From Takakia lepidozioides (lineage: Eukaryota; Streptophyta; Takakiopsida; Takakiales; Takakiaceae), in the NCBI GenBank assembly GCA_030704615.1, contig CM060734.1, forward strand, positions 53,336,042 through 53,400,041: a stretch of DNA of 64,000 nt, in the 5' to 3' direction. This document shows, piece by piece, positions 24,411-35,437 of the stretch (position 1 is the first letter of the stretch; every line of letters begins with the position of its first letter). A program made the translations under genes and the position numbers. The notes beneath the pieces are model-generated. The model saw only the letters and a list, made by a program, of their open reading frames with translations, did not search any database and had not been told where the DNA came from.

Positions 24411-24739
24411 GGAATATATATATATATATATATATACTATAATAAATGTATCAACTTTGATCATTACCTTTAAGAATCATGTATACTATTTATTGGTACG
24501 TACCGACAAAATTTATAGGTGACACCATTTATTACAAATTAAACAAGATTTTGTCCTCGATAGACGTTCATACAACTATTTGTAATGCACCGACATCCAT
24601 TTTTAAATAAACCTTCATGATTATTACCTATTCAAAAAGTGTGTGGGATAAGGTTAATAAATAGCAACTTTTCATTCTGTTTTCATCCAATTATTTTATT
24701 TTTCATTCAATCTTTTTAGACTGTACCTCATTTTTCCCC

Positions 24740-26280
24740 CTATAAGTATAGAAAACGAGGATCATTTTCTTCTCTTTTTTCTGCAAGTTGTTTGCAGACA
24801 ATAGAACTCTCTCTCAGTTTTGCTCTTTTACCTTTGTTTCTGTGTTTCTTCTTTGTTTATGTTTATCTGTTCTTTCGGTTCTTTGGCAAGGTTTTTTAGT
24901 TCTTCTCAGAAGATTCATTTGTCTTTGTTCTTCACTTTTGGTTCTCTGTTTATGTTTATTTCTAATCTCTATTCTTTGTCTTTCTGTGTGAGTTTTTTGA
25001 TAGAATAGAATTTTATTTTTATTTTTTTCTCTTTCATTCTGTTGTTTTTTTTTTTCTTCAAAAACTCTATAAGTATGCAGAACGAGGATCATTTCCTTCA
25101 CTTTCTTCTGCAAGCAAGCTTTTTGTATAGAATAGAATTATCTCTCAGTTCTGCTCCTTTGCCATCGTTTATGTTTCTTCTTTGCTTCTGTTGTTTGTTT
25201 ATGTTTCTTTGTTCTTTCGGTTCTGTGGCAAAATACGACTGTCTCTTAGTACTTCTCAACAGCCTACATTTATTTTTTTCTTTCACTTTCTGTTCTTTGT
25301 TTATGTTTCTTTCTGGTCTCTGTTCTTTATATTTCTGTGTGAATTGTTCAGCGGAATAGAACTTTCTATTCGTTCTTTCTCATTCGGGTCATGTGTTATT
25401 TTTACTTACTACACAATTATTTATTCATATCACTTTATATTTTATCATTATATTTTGTAACTGATAATGATTGATTTATGAAAATGGATGGAATGATAAT
25501 TGACTGGTTGATGGATAGAATGATAGTTTGATTTATGTAGCGACGTCGTTAGGTTATATCTATATTTTAAAATACACTTATTTATATTATGTATATCATT
25601 CTGATTATAATTAAATATTTACAATCTCTAAGTTGTATATATTATATTGATATCATGCTTGAATATCATATATAATATAGATTATGATGTAACATTCAAG
25701 TGGCATAATCACAGTGTAATGAATGATGATTTCTTGGAAATATAAGATAGTGTTTTTGATAGTTATCTGATAGTGTGTCTGATATGTTAGAAGAAAACAA
25801 AACGAAACGAAACGAAAGAGAAAAAACGAAGAGAAAGAAAGAAGGGAAAGTTCTATTCCACTTAGCAACTTACACAGAAATACAAAGAACAGAGATAAAA
25901 AAGAACCATAAACAAAGACAGAAAGTGAAAGAAAAAAACAAATGAAGTCTATTCAGAAGAACTAGGAGGCAGTTCTATTTTGCCACAGAACCGAAAGAAC
26001 AAAGAAACATAAACAAACAAAATGAAGAGGAAAGAAACAAAACGATAGAGAAAGAAAGAATGAAAAGTTCTATTTTGCATTACAATTTACACAAAAATAC
26101 AAAGAATAGAGACTGGAAAAAAACATAAACAAAGAACAGAAAGCAAAAGGAAAAAAACAAATGAAGGCTACTCAGAATTAGAACTAGGAGACAGTTTGTT
26201 TTCTTTCCTCTTTGTTTGTGTTTCTTCTTTGCTTTTGTTGTTTGTTTATGTTGCTTTGTTCTTTCAGTTCTGTGGTAAAT
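24740..26280. repeat. CT-rich unit duplicated in direct and inverted orientation
   Basis: A roughly 300 bp unit starts with CTATAAGTAT, GAACGAGGATCATTT and a CT/TTTG-rich stretch (GTTTATGTTTCTTTG, TTCTTTCGGTTCTGTGGCAA). It occurs twice in tandem on the plus strand (about 24740-25018 and 25062-25400). It recurs inverted at about 25795-26160 (GA-rich strand), and partly again in plus orientation at 26196-26278. It encodes no supportable protein. The TATAAGTAT plus pyrimidine leader resembles a promoter or LTR-like start, but that is only an impression. Confidence 0.7.
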
Positions 26281-26607
26281 TTAAAATCTATATTATTTAT
26301 ATAAATAAACATACTAAAATATTTATTTAAAAGAACTAAAATTATAATGTATTTATTTAAAATAATGATGTATATTATATATATTATCAATTTATGTCAT
26401 GCTTTCAATGTCAGATTCATCATTCCAATTTAAATCTAATCAATCAAGTATAAATATAAATCAATATATAATCTATAATGTATAACTAGGGTAGCTTGCG
26501 CCGTTGGCCGAAGTGTCCAATGTCATCTAAGTCCAAGTGCATCAAGAGCGGCTTAGAGCGGCTCTAAGGGATCCTTATAGCGAATGTAAATAGCAATTTG
26601 TTTCTTT

Positions 26608-27690
26608 TTAGGATGCCAGTGCCAAGTTTTTGTTTCTCGGCAAGACAGAAGGCCACGTCGACAAGTTCTGGCTAAACCCTAATATATTTTAGCCAAAAAA
26701 TCACATTATTTTTAGCCAAATAACTATATTGTTAATAGTTGAATTATTGAAGAGTTAAATCTCAAAGGGTGCCATATGGCCTCAAGAGTCAACCATTTAT
26801 TTTCTTACTCTAACTAATACTTAGATCGAATGTAAATAGCAAATTAGTTTTTTCTGTTTTACCACTCTAAAACACCGCGGCTCTAAAGGATTCTTAAACC
26901 AACAGTCAATAGCTCAGTTGATAAAGTGCACTGAGTGCCATCCGGATGACCCTGGGTCAAATCCTGCTACTTGACGGGTGTTGCGCGGTGTCGCATCTCC
27001 TTACGGCGAGGTTACTGAGAGGTTATTTTCTCCTCTCTCTATCGATTTGTGAGCTGTCGCTCCCAGGTGTTTCCCTTTAAAAAAAAATAAAAAAAATAAA
27101 AAAATCTTAGAGCGAATATAAATAGCAATTTAGCTTTTTCTGTTTTCCCGCTGTTAGAGCGGCGTAGAGCGGCTCTATTAATCCTTAGAACGAATGTAAA
27201 TAGCAATTTAGCTTGTTCTATTTTCCCAATCTAACAAATCCTCACATTGGCTCTAAGGATATTAAGGGATCGTTAGAATAAATGTAAAAAATATGTTAAG
27301 GTTTATCTTCTTCGTCATGGTTGACCGATTTGTTTTCCCGCTCTATGAAATCCTTAGAGCGGCTTAGAACGCTATAAGGGATCCTTACAACAAACGTAAA
27401 TAAAAATTTAGTTTTTTATTATTCCAATTTAAGAGATCCTTACATTGGCTCTAAGGGATCATTAGAATAAATGTAAAAAATATGTTAGGGTTTTTCTTCT
27501 TGGTCATGGTTGACTCTTGAAGCCATATGGCACCCTTTGAGATTTAACTCTTCAATAATTTAACTATTAACAATATATTTTTTTGGCTAAAAATAATGTG
27601 ATTTTTTGGCTAAAATATATTAGGGTTTAGCCAGAACTTGTCGACGTGGCCTTCTGTCAACAAAAACGTGGCACTAGCTGGCATCCTAAA
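26608..27690. mobile_element. Element with ~185-bp terminal inverted repeats (non-autonomous, MITE/foldback type)
   Basis: The left arm (about 26608-26796) starts TTTAGGATGCCAG; the right arm (about 27506-27690) ends CTGGCATCCTAAA. The arms are near-identical reverse complements over GGCCACGTCGACAAGTTCTG, AACCCTAATATATTTTAGCC and AAGGGTGCCATATGG. The interior holds degenerate tandem copies of GGCTCTAAGGGATCCTTAGA plus GCGAATGTAAATAGCAATTT, and also the SINE. One such interior unit lies just outside the left arm (26555-26600), so the true outer boundary is unclear. No coding capacity, and no target duplication could be fixed. Confidence 0.75.
26897..27104 (+). mobile_element. Full-length tRNA-derived SINE
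   Basis: The tRNA-like head has Pol III box A TAGCTCAGTTGA (26910-26921) and box B GGGTCAAATCC (26954-26964), 33 bp apart. A non-tRNA body follows (GGTGTCGCATCTCC, GAGGTTATTTTCTCCTCTC, ATTTGTGAGCTGTCGC, TTTCCCTTT), then an A-rich tail with (AAAAAAAT) spacing. Short TCTTA direct repeats flank it (26892-26896 and 27105-27109). They split the host motif GGATTCTTA/GAGCGAATATAAATAG, which is intact in sister units. A second, partial family member is at 285-397. Confidence 0.85.
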
Positions 27691-27779
27691 GACATGCTGC
27701 ACAAATCATGAACTGACACTTCAACCGCTGCAGCCATTCAAGGTCTCAAACTTCCACGATCATTGCCATCCCCTCATAG

Positions 27780-28330
27780 CATCAAAGCGTCCCTGTATGC
27801 TGACGACACTGTGATAACTCGTCTGCTTCCAATGTTTCTGCCTCCCTGCAGGCTCTCTGGACTCGTTTTGTCATGCATCGAGGCTCAAGGTGAATTGGTC
27901 TAAGTCTGTTGCTATTCTTTCTAAGCTGTTTCCGCAGGCCTCTGTTTCGCACATTGCTCCCTGGGATCACGAGCTAGGTCTTCGTTGGCTTCAACAAGGG
28001 CAAGCTCATAATCTTCTTGGTCATCTGTTGGGTCACGATCTGACAGACCAACAGCGCTGTGAGGCGGTCATTTAACAGGAAGCTGAGCTACTGGAGCTCT
28101 CTCAATCTGTCCATCGCGGGAAGGGCTCTCATTGTCAATCAGGTGCTCTTGGCTTCCGTCTGGTTTACTGCCTCTGTCCGGTTCCCGGGTTCTGTCATTA
28201 TTAGTCAGATCAAATCTTTGGTGAGGAGCTTTCTTTGGGGAGCCACCCCAACTTCCCCTTCCCGGAGGGCTCTTGTGAGCTGGTCCCATATTACCCAAAA
28301 AAGAAATTTTGTGGTTTGGGTATCATAGAT
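27780..28330 (+). pseudogene. L1-type LINE reverse transcriptase relic
   Basis: Translations in shifting frames give LYADDTVI (RT catalytic box) near 27795, then LNWSKSVAI, LSYWSSLNLSIAGRALIVNQ and SFLWG. These are the usual order of the C-terminal half of plant L1-type ORF2. Several frameshifts and stops interrupt it. It is unrelated to the FADD LINE family elsewhere in the window. It sits between two short segments that are closer together in a similar sequence at 38.53-38.72 kb. Confidence 0.75.
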
Positions 28331-29082
28331 CCGTTCGCGCACATTATCTCCCTGGCCAAATTGGTTCCCAGGATGCTTACGCATCTTTCTTCTCCTTGGA
28401 GCTTAATGGTTAGAAGTCACGTCCTCAACGCATGCCCTATGTCTAGTCCGTGGCCACAATCTATAAGATGGATAGTCCAGGGTGCCAGGACATGATCTAG
28501 AGCCAAATCCCTTGGCTCCAAGGCCTGGCAAAGAGCAGCCCTGCTTCCCACAAGCTCCCTGCAGTGTCTTTCTTGGGTTACTATTTTTTGAAAAAGTCAG
28601 ACTATGGCACTGGCGTGTAAGGGTACCTAATCTCTGAGTAGTTAAAGCTGGGTTAGGGTAAGAGCAACCTTGTTTTATGATCACAAGGGAAGGTTGCTCT
28701 ACAGGGGAACCGACTAGCCCAGACAGATCTCCAGCTTACAATAGCAATGGAAGAAGGAGCATAGTTCACTTCCTGGTCTATGCATATTCAACCACTCCTA
28801 AGCCTCGATCCATCAATTCACTAGGCAGAGGGGTGGGTGCAGTCAATGCAGGATCGAACAAGGCAGCAGCCAGAATTGTAGCCAATGCAGCCAGAGAGAC
28901 ACGTGACGTCAACAGATTGGATTGATGTCTTCTTTCTCGTGTCCCACTTGTCCTCTGGAACTAGTCTCTTTTGCTTACTTTCCATGGGGTCTCGAGCTGT
29001 ATTCTTTCAGAGCTGCCTCTGTTGCATTGGCTTGGGGAATCACGAAGCAGCTCCAACGCAGGGGTGTTTTTGAGTGTGACAG
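28331..29082. other. Region upstream of the CYP59-like exons
   Basis: No supportable gene. I searched both strands for the expected first exon of the cyclophilin gene (the N-terminal strand and start Met) and did not find it. A segment near 28530-28600 (CAAAGAGCAGCCCTGCTTCC, TTCTTGGGTTA) resembles 38668-38725. Confidence 0.45.
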
Positions 29083-30729
29083 AATGAAATACTACAATAA
29101 CTGCTTATTCCACTCAGTGCAGAAGGACTTCATTGTACAAACTGGGGACCCTACTGGCACAGGTGTAGGTGGAGACTCCACCTACAAGTAAGACACCGTC
29201 ACTTGCCTTATACCGTTGAAACATAAGTGTTATTTCAGTAAGGTCAGCACACTTATTTGTACACTTGATTCTGTAAACCCCAAATGCAAAATGCAGTCAG
29301 ACTGCTACGACTTGTGTGCGACTATGTGTCACAGAAACTGAATTGCAGGTGCTGTCTGCCCAGCTTGAAGACCTGTGGGCCTTGATTGGATGGGCCTGGT
29401 TATTTTGCACATTGTCACAACCAAAATTTTCTGATAGTGTGCTTTTCTGACTGACCCATAAGTGTTGCGTCCTATAGGTCAACAAACGAATATGCACTTC
29501 ATTTATGCATATGTGGGGTGCCTGGCTTGCTTCTGTAGACCCTGTTCTTTGTAGGTCTGCCTTTGAAGTTCAATATGTGAGGTGTGCACAATTAAGCCGG
29601 CATACAAGATGCAGCAACATAGGCTGTTATGACTTGTGTGCGACTATGTGTCACACAAATCAAATTTGCAGGTGCTGTCTGCTCGCCCTGAAGGCCTGTG
29701 GGCCATGATGGGAATGGGCCTGGTTATTCTGCACATCATTCCCTTCAAATTGTCAGTTAGTAAACTGTTCTATTCTTCTTTCTGAGTTGGTGTGGGCTGG
29801 TTCATCCTGGCTTTTCATGGCAACATGTATCACAGTTTGAGAGTTCAGTTTTGATGAGATGTTGTAAGGCTGTGTTAATGTGTGCATGCAGATTTCTGTA
29901 TGGGGAGCAGGCAAGGTTTTTCGAAAATGAGCTGCATCCAAAACTCAAGCATGACAAAGTGGGCATTGTTGCCATGGCCAGTGCTGGTGAAAATGTGAAT
30001 GCATCCCAGGTACAACATCTCTCCCTCGCTCGGGGGAAAGGTACAAACACCTCTTACTTATAAGCTAACAACCTTTGATCACTACTTTGCTGGCCAAGAG
30101 TTTCTTGAGGGGCTTAATTCTTCTCTTCCCTACCTTGGCCTTTCTTAGACAGTGCGATTTGGCAGTGTTATACTTCTGTTGGACTTGGGCGCTAGAGCAG
30201 CAGACCCCAAATCAACATTGTATTTATAGTGTAAATAATTACAACCCACTGTAGCAAGGCATTCAATTGCCTTAACCAGATTGTCGGTGGTTGTGCTCAA
30301 CAGTGATGGTATTTTGGGTGATGTTCCCTTAAAAACCAGACAAGCAGTGGGTATATCATACCAGATGTTGGCATGCAATGGTCAATGTCTACAATGATTA
30401 CGTTTTCTTTACCCTGTTTCTCCATTTGTGTTTGATGTTGTCTTGTCCTCACTGGTTGTGTTGCAGTTTTATATCACCACAAGAGCTGAACTTGACTACC
30501 TCGATGGAAAACATACGGTCAGTGTGTTGTTCCTTCTATCATCCTTTGGTGAGATGTATTAGTGCTGAGCAGTTATTCTTTCTAGAGCAGGACTGCTTTC
30601 CTCCTTGCCAGGTAGTATGCTGACTGGGAAGTTGCAGGTGTTTGGAGAGGTAGCAGAGGGCTTGGAGACACTAATGAGGATAAATGAGGCTTTTGTGGAT
30701 GAAAAATTTCGGCCATACAAAAATATTCG
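29083..30729 (+). pseudogene. CYP59-like cyclophilin domain, exons 2-5 (first exon not found)
   Basis: CYP59-type proteins combine a cyclophilin-like domain, an RRM and a zinc knuckle. They act in the nucleus with RNA polymerase II transcripts. Exons: 29083-29187 ([30 protein letters not shown]), 29892-30009 (GEQARFFENELHPKLKH, VAMASAGENVNASQ), 30467-30517 (FYITTRAELDYLDGKHT), 30638-30729 (VFGEVAEGLETLMRINEAF...). Splice phases close among these exons. The initiating exon and the following LDDPF-type exon are absent from the window on both strands. The locus also continues with an inverted exon. It is probably non-functional as arranged, although these exons have no stops. Confidence 0.8.
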
Positions 30730-30840
30730 GTAAGTTCCTTTCAAATGGCCACTGAAATATTAGGCTATCTGCTTTGTATTGACTTCTTAGGTTTATGTTT
30801 TGTGTAGTAACCAACCACTTCCACTTCTTTGATGTATAAA

Positions 30841-31048
30841 TTGTACTCATAAGACGTTGTTTGCCGTAGCCTTGTGGCCATTGACCCCGCGCCCAGTTTG
30901 AGCGGGAACAAAAGGGACAGAACCTACCTCTGTCAGGGGCTGACGTTGGTAGTGTGACTTACCATCATATATAGAATTAATCCGGGTTTTCCAGATATCC
31001 TCTAGAAATCCCTTCACACAAGCATCAATCTGCTGTGTGTGGTTTGCA
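30841..31048 (-). mobile_element. LINE copy 4b, short 3' fragment in the CYP59-like locus
   Basis: The minus strand carries only the last ~200 bp of the LINE, from CACACACAGCAGATTGATGC to TCTTATGAGTACAAT, then TTATACATC. It is directly downstream (on the minus strand) of copy 4a and separated from it by a CT-rich stretch. Confidence 0.9.
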
Positions 31049-31061
31049 TGAAGGGAGAGAG

Positions 31062-32577
31062 AGATTGTACTCATAAGACGTTGTTTGCCGTAGCCTTGTG
31101 GCCATTGACCCCGCGCCCAGTTTGAGCGGGAACAAAAGGGACAGAACCTACCTCTGTCAGGGGCTGACGTTGGTAGTAAGACTTACCTCCATATATAGAA
31201 TCAATCCGGGTTTTCCAGATATCCTCTAGAAATCCCTTCACACAAGCATCAATCTGCTGTGTGTGATTTGCCCAAAAACTAGGCCTCAGGAGGGCCTGGG
31301 CTTTTGGCTCAGCCTCGAGACTTTCAAAGTTGGTAAACAGGGGTACAGGCACAATACCCTTAATAGATTTGAAGAGAGCGTCTCTTTGGTCAGAGAACCC
31401 CGGACAGTGTATCAGAAAATGAATACTGTCTTCAGATTGCCCACACAACGAGCAATTGCACTCTCCCTTTCCTCTCTGCTTCTGTTTGCTGTTCAAAGGT
31501 AGGCTTCCTGCCCTGAGTTTAAATTTCAGTCTAGTGCCGAGAGTGGGTAGACCCTTGAGGTCATCCAAGATGTCCTCCCCCATGTCACTGACTGGAAACA
31601 AGTTCAGGGAAGTTTTCTGCCTAACTTCATTTTCATCAGACAATCTCATGGCAACAGACATGGCTGAGGACACTACAGCCTCTAAGTCAGATTTATCCAG
31701 CAGGGTCAAGACTTGCGGATCCAGGTCCAGGTCCTTGAGGATCTCTTCTACTCTCTTCTGCCAGGACTTAGCCTGTTTGACAGGGCGGTCCTGTTTCCAA
31801 GATATAGAGTCGATTAACTTAGGATATCTGGTGTTGGGCATATGTTGCAGCTGACCCCACCATCTGACCTTGAATTCATCTCGTCGGGAGCTTAAGGACG
31901 GAATGCCAAACTCACCCCGAACAGCCACATTGGCTGTTTTGGAGCATGCTGACATACACTCCTTAAGCACCCCCGCTTGAATGGATTCTAGAGACTTAGC
32001 CTGGTTGGAGTTATCAACCCATATAGCAGATCCATACTCCAAGGCAGGTCTAATAACGCGACAAAGCATGGTTTTCTTAACCTCAGAGTTGACCCCTCTG
32101 CAGTGGAAAAATTTAGTGAGCCCCAGAGCTTTGCCCTTGCCAGTTTGAACAACTTTCCGGATATGTGCATCCCAATTACAATTGGAGGAGAACTCAACGC
32201 CCAGGTAAGTGTAGGAAGGGAGGACCGGGATACCCCACTGCCACTTAAGATCACTTCCTCCCTCTCCTCTGTCGTTGAATGCTACCACTGCACATTTGCT
32301 GACATTAGCCTCTAGCCCCCAAAGATCAAAGTATCTCTTCGCGCAATCAATCAACTCCTGGAGATTGGTTGGAGTCTCCCCTAGGCCTGCGAAGTCATCC
32401 GCAAACATAAGGGCTGGTATGGTGGTATCACCCACCCTTAACCCAAATCCCTCACTTTCCACATCCTCGAGGAGTTGATTGATGAAAACATTGAAGAGCA
32501 GAGGGGAGAGAGTACATCCTTGAGCTACACCTTGGTCTATGTCAAAGAAGTTGGACTTCTGTCCGTTAAGGGTAGAG
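31062..32577 (-). mobile_element. LINE copy 4a, 5'-truncated, 463-codon intact frame
   Basis: From just before the RT FADD box to the KATANNVL stop the frame is uninterrupted: LMFADDFAG, KKTMLCRVIRPALEYG, the Zn motif CSLCG...HFLIHCP, PVPLFTNFE. This implies recent insertion. The 5' truncation point (CCTTAACGGACAG) is preceded on the minus strand by CTCTCTCTCTAC, and the 3' end GAGTACAAT is followed by CTCTCTCTCCC. CT tracts thus flank both ends. The short RT part upstream (to 32577) is continuous with copy 3 sequence. Confidence 0.92.
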
Positions 32578-32687
32578 AGAGAGAGCTTGTCCCTCTTCTT
32601 CCCCTATATGATTGCAGTGTGATCAACCAACTCAACAATGATGGGTGAGGTCTGGAGTAGAAAGAGAGCAGATGCAAAGATGCATAC

Positions 32688-32807
32688 CATCTCCAAAACC
32701 ACTGCACGTGACTGGGCCTCCTTCCTCCGCAGCGACTTGTCAAGTCCCTCTGGTTCTATTTGTTCATCCATAGGTACCCAATCATCTTCCAATCGAACTT
32801 CCTCACC
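32688..32807 (-). pseudogene. Inverted exon of the CYP59-like gene
   Basis: The minus strand has a 120-nt open exon (40 residues: EVRLEDDWVPMDEQIEPEG, RKEAQSRAVVLEM). It has its own acceptor (TGGCAG) at 32808-32810 and donor (GTATGC) at 32682-32687. This is the linker between the cyclophilin and RRM domains in CYP59 proteins, and it belongs between the plus-strand exons at 30.7 kb and 33.4 kb. In this position it cannot be spliced into a plus-strand transcript. The exons expected on either side of it were not found. Confidence 0.85.
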
Positions 32808-33426
32808 CTGCCATTCATTTGTAAGAATGTCAAACAGGACTAATATGATCTCAATTGTATGATATAAACCTCTCTGCTCGAAATCTACCTTGCATAAACA
32901 AGAGTAACTTGGTTCAGTTTATCCAGCCCAATAAACCCATAGCAGTAAGTCTCATTGAGCACTTCCAAGTGAATCCCTTAATTGGAAATGCTATATCCAT
33001 CACCAAGATGATGCTTTGACCCAAAGTGATACATGGTCCACTGCCTGTCATGACGTCCCTACCACGTGCAGAATAATACAGAACAAGAATAACCAAAATG
33101 AATCAGTCATGGAAGATGTATTTAGCTGGTACTGCTGGTATTAGAAAAGCTTCGACTAATAGATGCTACCATATTACATTAGTCATTGAGCCAAAAGAGG
33201 TTCTGCAAGGCAAAAGAGTCCCTCTGCTGGTGGTTTCAACGCTGGTGATTGGTCTGGAATCATGTCAGCAAGGGAGCATTAGGTCTAGGGTTGTCTAAGA
33301 TGTTTCTCCAAAATGGATTTGTCTTTGTTTTTGCTCAATACTTGCTCATTGATTGGTACTTCCTTCCTCAGATAGCTTTCTTTCAAACGTGATCTGCCTA
33401 AAGTTAATTATGGTTTGAGTGTGCAG

Positions 33427-35437
33427 GAAGGTGAGCTTGAACTCATTTTTGGGCGCTTTGGCAAGGTTGTTTTGTAAGTGTAACGCAACCTGATTCAACA
33501 CTTGTGCATTTATAAGAATTTGTGGCTGTTGGTCATAGGAGAGACAGCATCAGTTTGTGCAAACTCTTGTCTGTTTGCTTGGAGTCTAATGCTGGGTTGC
33601 CGCAATTGGTCAGGGCTGCCATCATACGGGACTACAAAACTGGGGATAGCTTATGTTATGCTTTCATTGGTAAGTGGTGCACCCATCATATTACAACCGT
33701 AATACTCCTTGCCCTGGTGTCTCGCACCTACTTTAGGAGCAGTCAATTTTTTGGCAATCTCATTGTCAGGGGTTGTTTGTTGGGCTGGTTCACACAGTGC
33801 ACTGCTTGTCTCTCCTGGATTCTGTATTCCCTATGTCACAAAACTGGGACTCAAAGACTGTAGCATGTAGCCTGTAGCAAAGCCATGTGACAAGATGCTT
33901 GATACAAGTCTCCAGAGTCATCCTGCGTAGGATTATGTGTTCAGCATATACCATCCCAGTTGAAAGAAAAATACTCTCAGATATCCCTGTATTATGGAGT
34001 CCTCTTACTATACCTGGTGGTTGTTACCTTGTGACTGCAGAGTTTGAGGGACAGGAAGTGTGTAAGGCTGCCTGCTTCAAGGTTTCATGTCCAGCACTCA
34101 CTCTCTTGGACATAGCTCTAAGATTGGTTACAGAAGATGCACTACTTGGGTAGAAGACTGCTGCTTTGATGCTAGAACTGCTATAGTCACTCAGGTTATG
34201 TTGCAGGCTTGAAAGGTTATACATATTTGCCCATTCCCCACAAAACACCATATGTTTTACATGCACATGCTGCTTCATGATCTTGCAGATGGACAATGTG
34301 CTGATAGATGATCGGCGCATTCATGTAGACTTCAGCCAGAGTGTGTTGCGCCTGTGGAACCGTTATCGTCGGTTTGGCATGAAGGAGGGTGGTGCTGAAG
34401 GTCTGTTTCCTGCAGAGCCTGAAGCTGCCTGTGTGTGAATTTTTTGCTGGTATTGTCTTATGAATATCTCAGTGACAACATGTTTGAAGAGAGAGGGAGC
34501 TTGGTCCAGAAGATTCTGAAAGTTAGGTCTGGTGTGATATGCAGGAGTGAATTTTGCACTGGGGCAGAGAAAGGGCAAACGTTGTTTCAAATGTGGAGAG
34601 GTTGGTCATTTTGCAAAGGATTGTCCCAATGACAGCAATGATCAGAAATCTGCAGCCCCTGATCAACTCAAGTACTCTATACGAGACACAGGCGGTCAAC
34701 GCAGAAGTACAGGCAGGAGGTAATCTAACGTCAATTTTGTTGAAATAATCTGCCAGAGGTAAAAGGTCTTAATGAATCTCCAATTGGTACTGTATGCATC
34801 CTCACGCTGCAGATGAGCTACCGATGCGATGAATGCAGCGATGAATGACTGTAGAGTATATGAGTTCCAGAGTACAGAACTGGGTTCTTTATAGGTGGTG
34901 AAATTGTGGCACTGAAAGTGCAATTCTGTTTTGTAGTTACGACATGGTATTTGAAGACGAGGAGAATGTAGGGGATGGTTCTGGCCGAACAAAGTCAGCA
35001 GACAGACAGGTCGTGCACTTCCAGTCAATGTGGCCTTGAGGGGTGATGAAGAAGACAACAGGAAGAGATCACAGAAATATAAAGGAGGGCGTGAAATGCA
35101 TGAACAAGGGCATCGGTCCTACACGGAGGGACAGGAGATGGGTAGTGAAAGGCTTCGACAGGACGGTAGACGTGAGAAGGATAGTGAGACATATCGAGAA
35201 AATACAAAACAGCAGAGAGGTTCTGAGAGGGGCAATGAAAGGGAGGAATCTGAACGAAATATATGGCATGGGAGAGTGGGGAGGTCTGGGAGAGTGCCTG
35301 AAAATGTTGGAGAAAAGGGGGAAACCAAATACTGGGAAAGAGGTGGTAAGATGGAAAGCGGTAGGCATGAGGGAGAGGGGGCCATGGGGAGAGAGACACT
35401 AGGAGTCAGCTTGGATCAAGGCCTGAGAGGGGCGTGA
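33427..35437 (+). pseudogene. CYP59-like RRM, zinc knuckle and charged C-terminal exons
   Basis: Exons: 33427-33473 (ELELIFGRFGKVV), 33614-33669 (AAIIRDYKTGDSLCYAFI), 34041-34081 (EFEGQEVCKAACFK), 34289-34400 (MDNVLIDDRRIHVDFSQSV), 34545-34719 (CCHC zinc knuckle CFKCGEVGHFAKDC). About 34973-35437 encodes a Lys/Arg/Glu/Asp-rich tail. RNP motifs are recognisable, but the RRM's first strand (NVLFVCKLNP type) is missing. The phases of the first five exons close; the border of the tail exon is less sure. Further charged sequence in another frame runs to 35645. Together with 29083-30729 and the inverted exon this is one broken gene. Confidence 0.78.

Larger units (their letters stand above)
22985..26500. 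repeat. AT-rich island of tandem and inverted repeats
   Basis: Composition changes sharply to strongly AT-rich DNA with (TA)n runs at about 23216-23238 and 24414-24435. No credible gene is present; open frames are low-complexity Phe/Leu or Lys/Asn translations of CT- or GA-rich repeats. The island contains the minisatellite and the CT-rich duplicated unit listed separately. Confidence 0.75.

Noticed and set aside
24788-25460. Phe/Leu/Ser-rich membrane-like ORFs
   Set aside because: They are translations of CT/TTTG-rich tandem DNA open in several frames and duplicated with the repeat.
22985-26500. Organellar DNA insertion explaining the AT-rich island
   Set aside because: No plastid or mitochondrial gene, rRNA or tRNA was recognised; the content is repeats.
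26897-26970. tRNA gene
   Set aside because: The A and B boxes are good, but the sequence continues into a repeated body with an A-rich tail and flanking short direct repeats, and a second copy exists. It is a SINE, not a functional tRNA.
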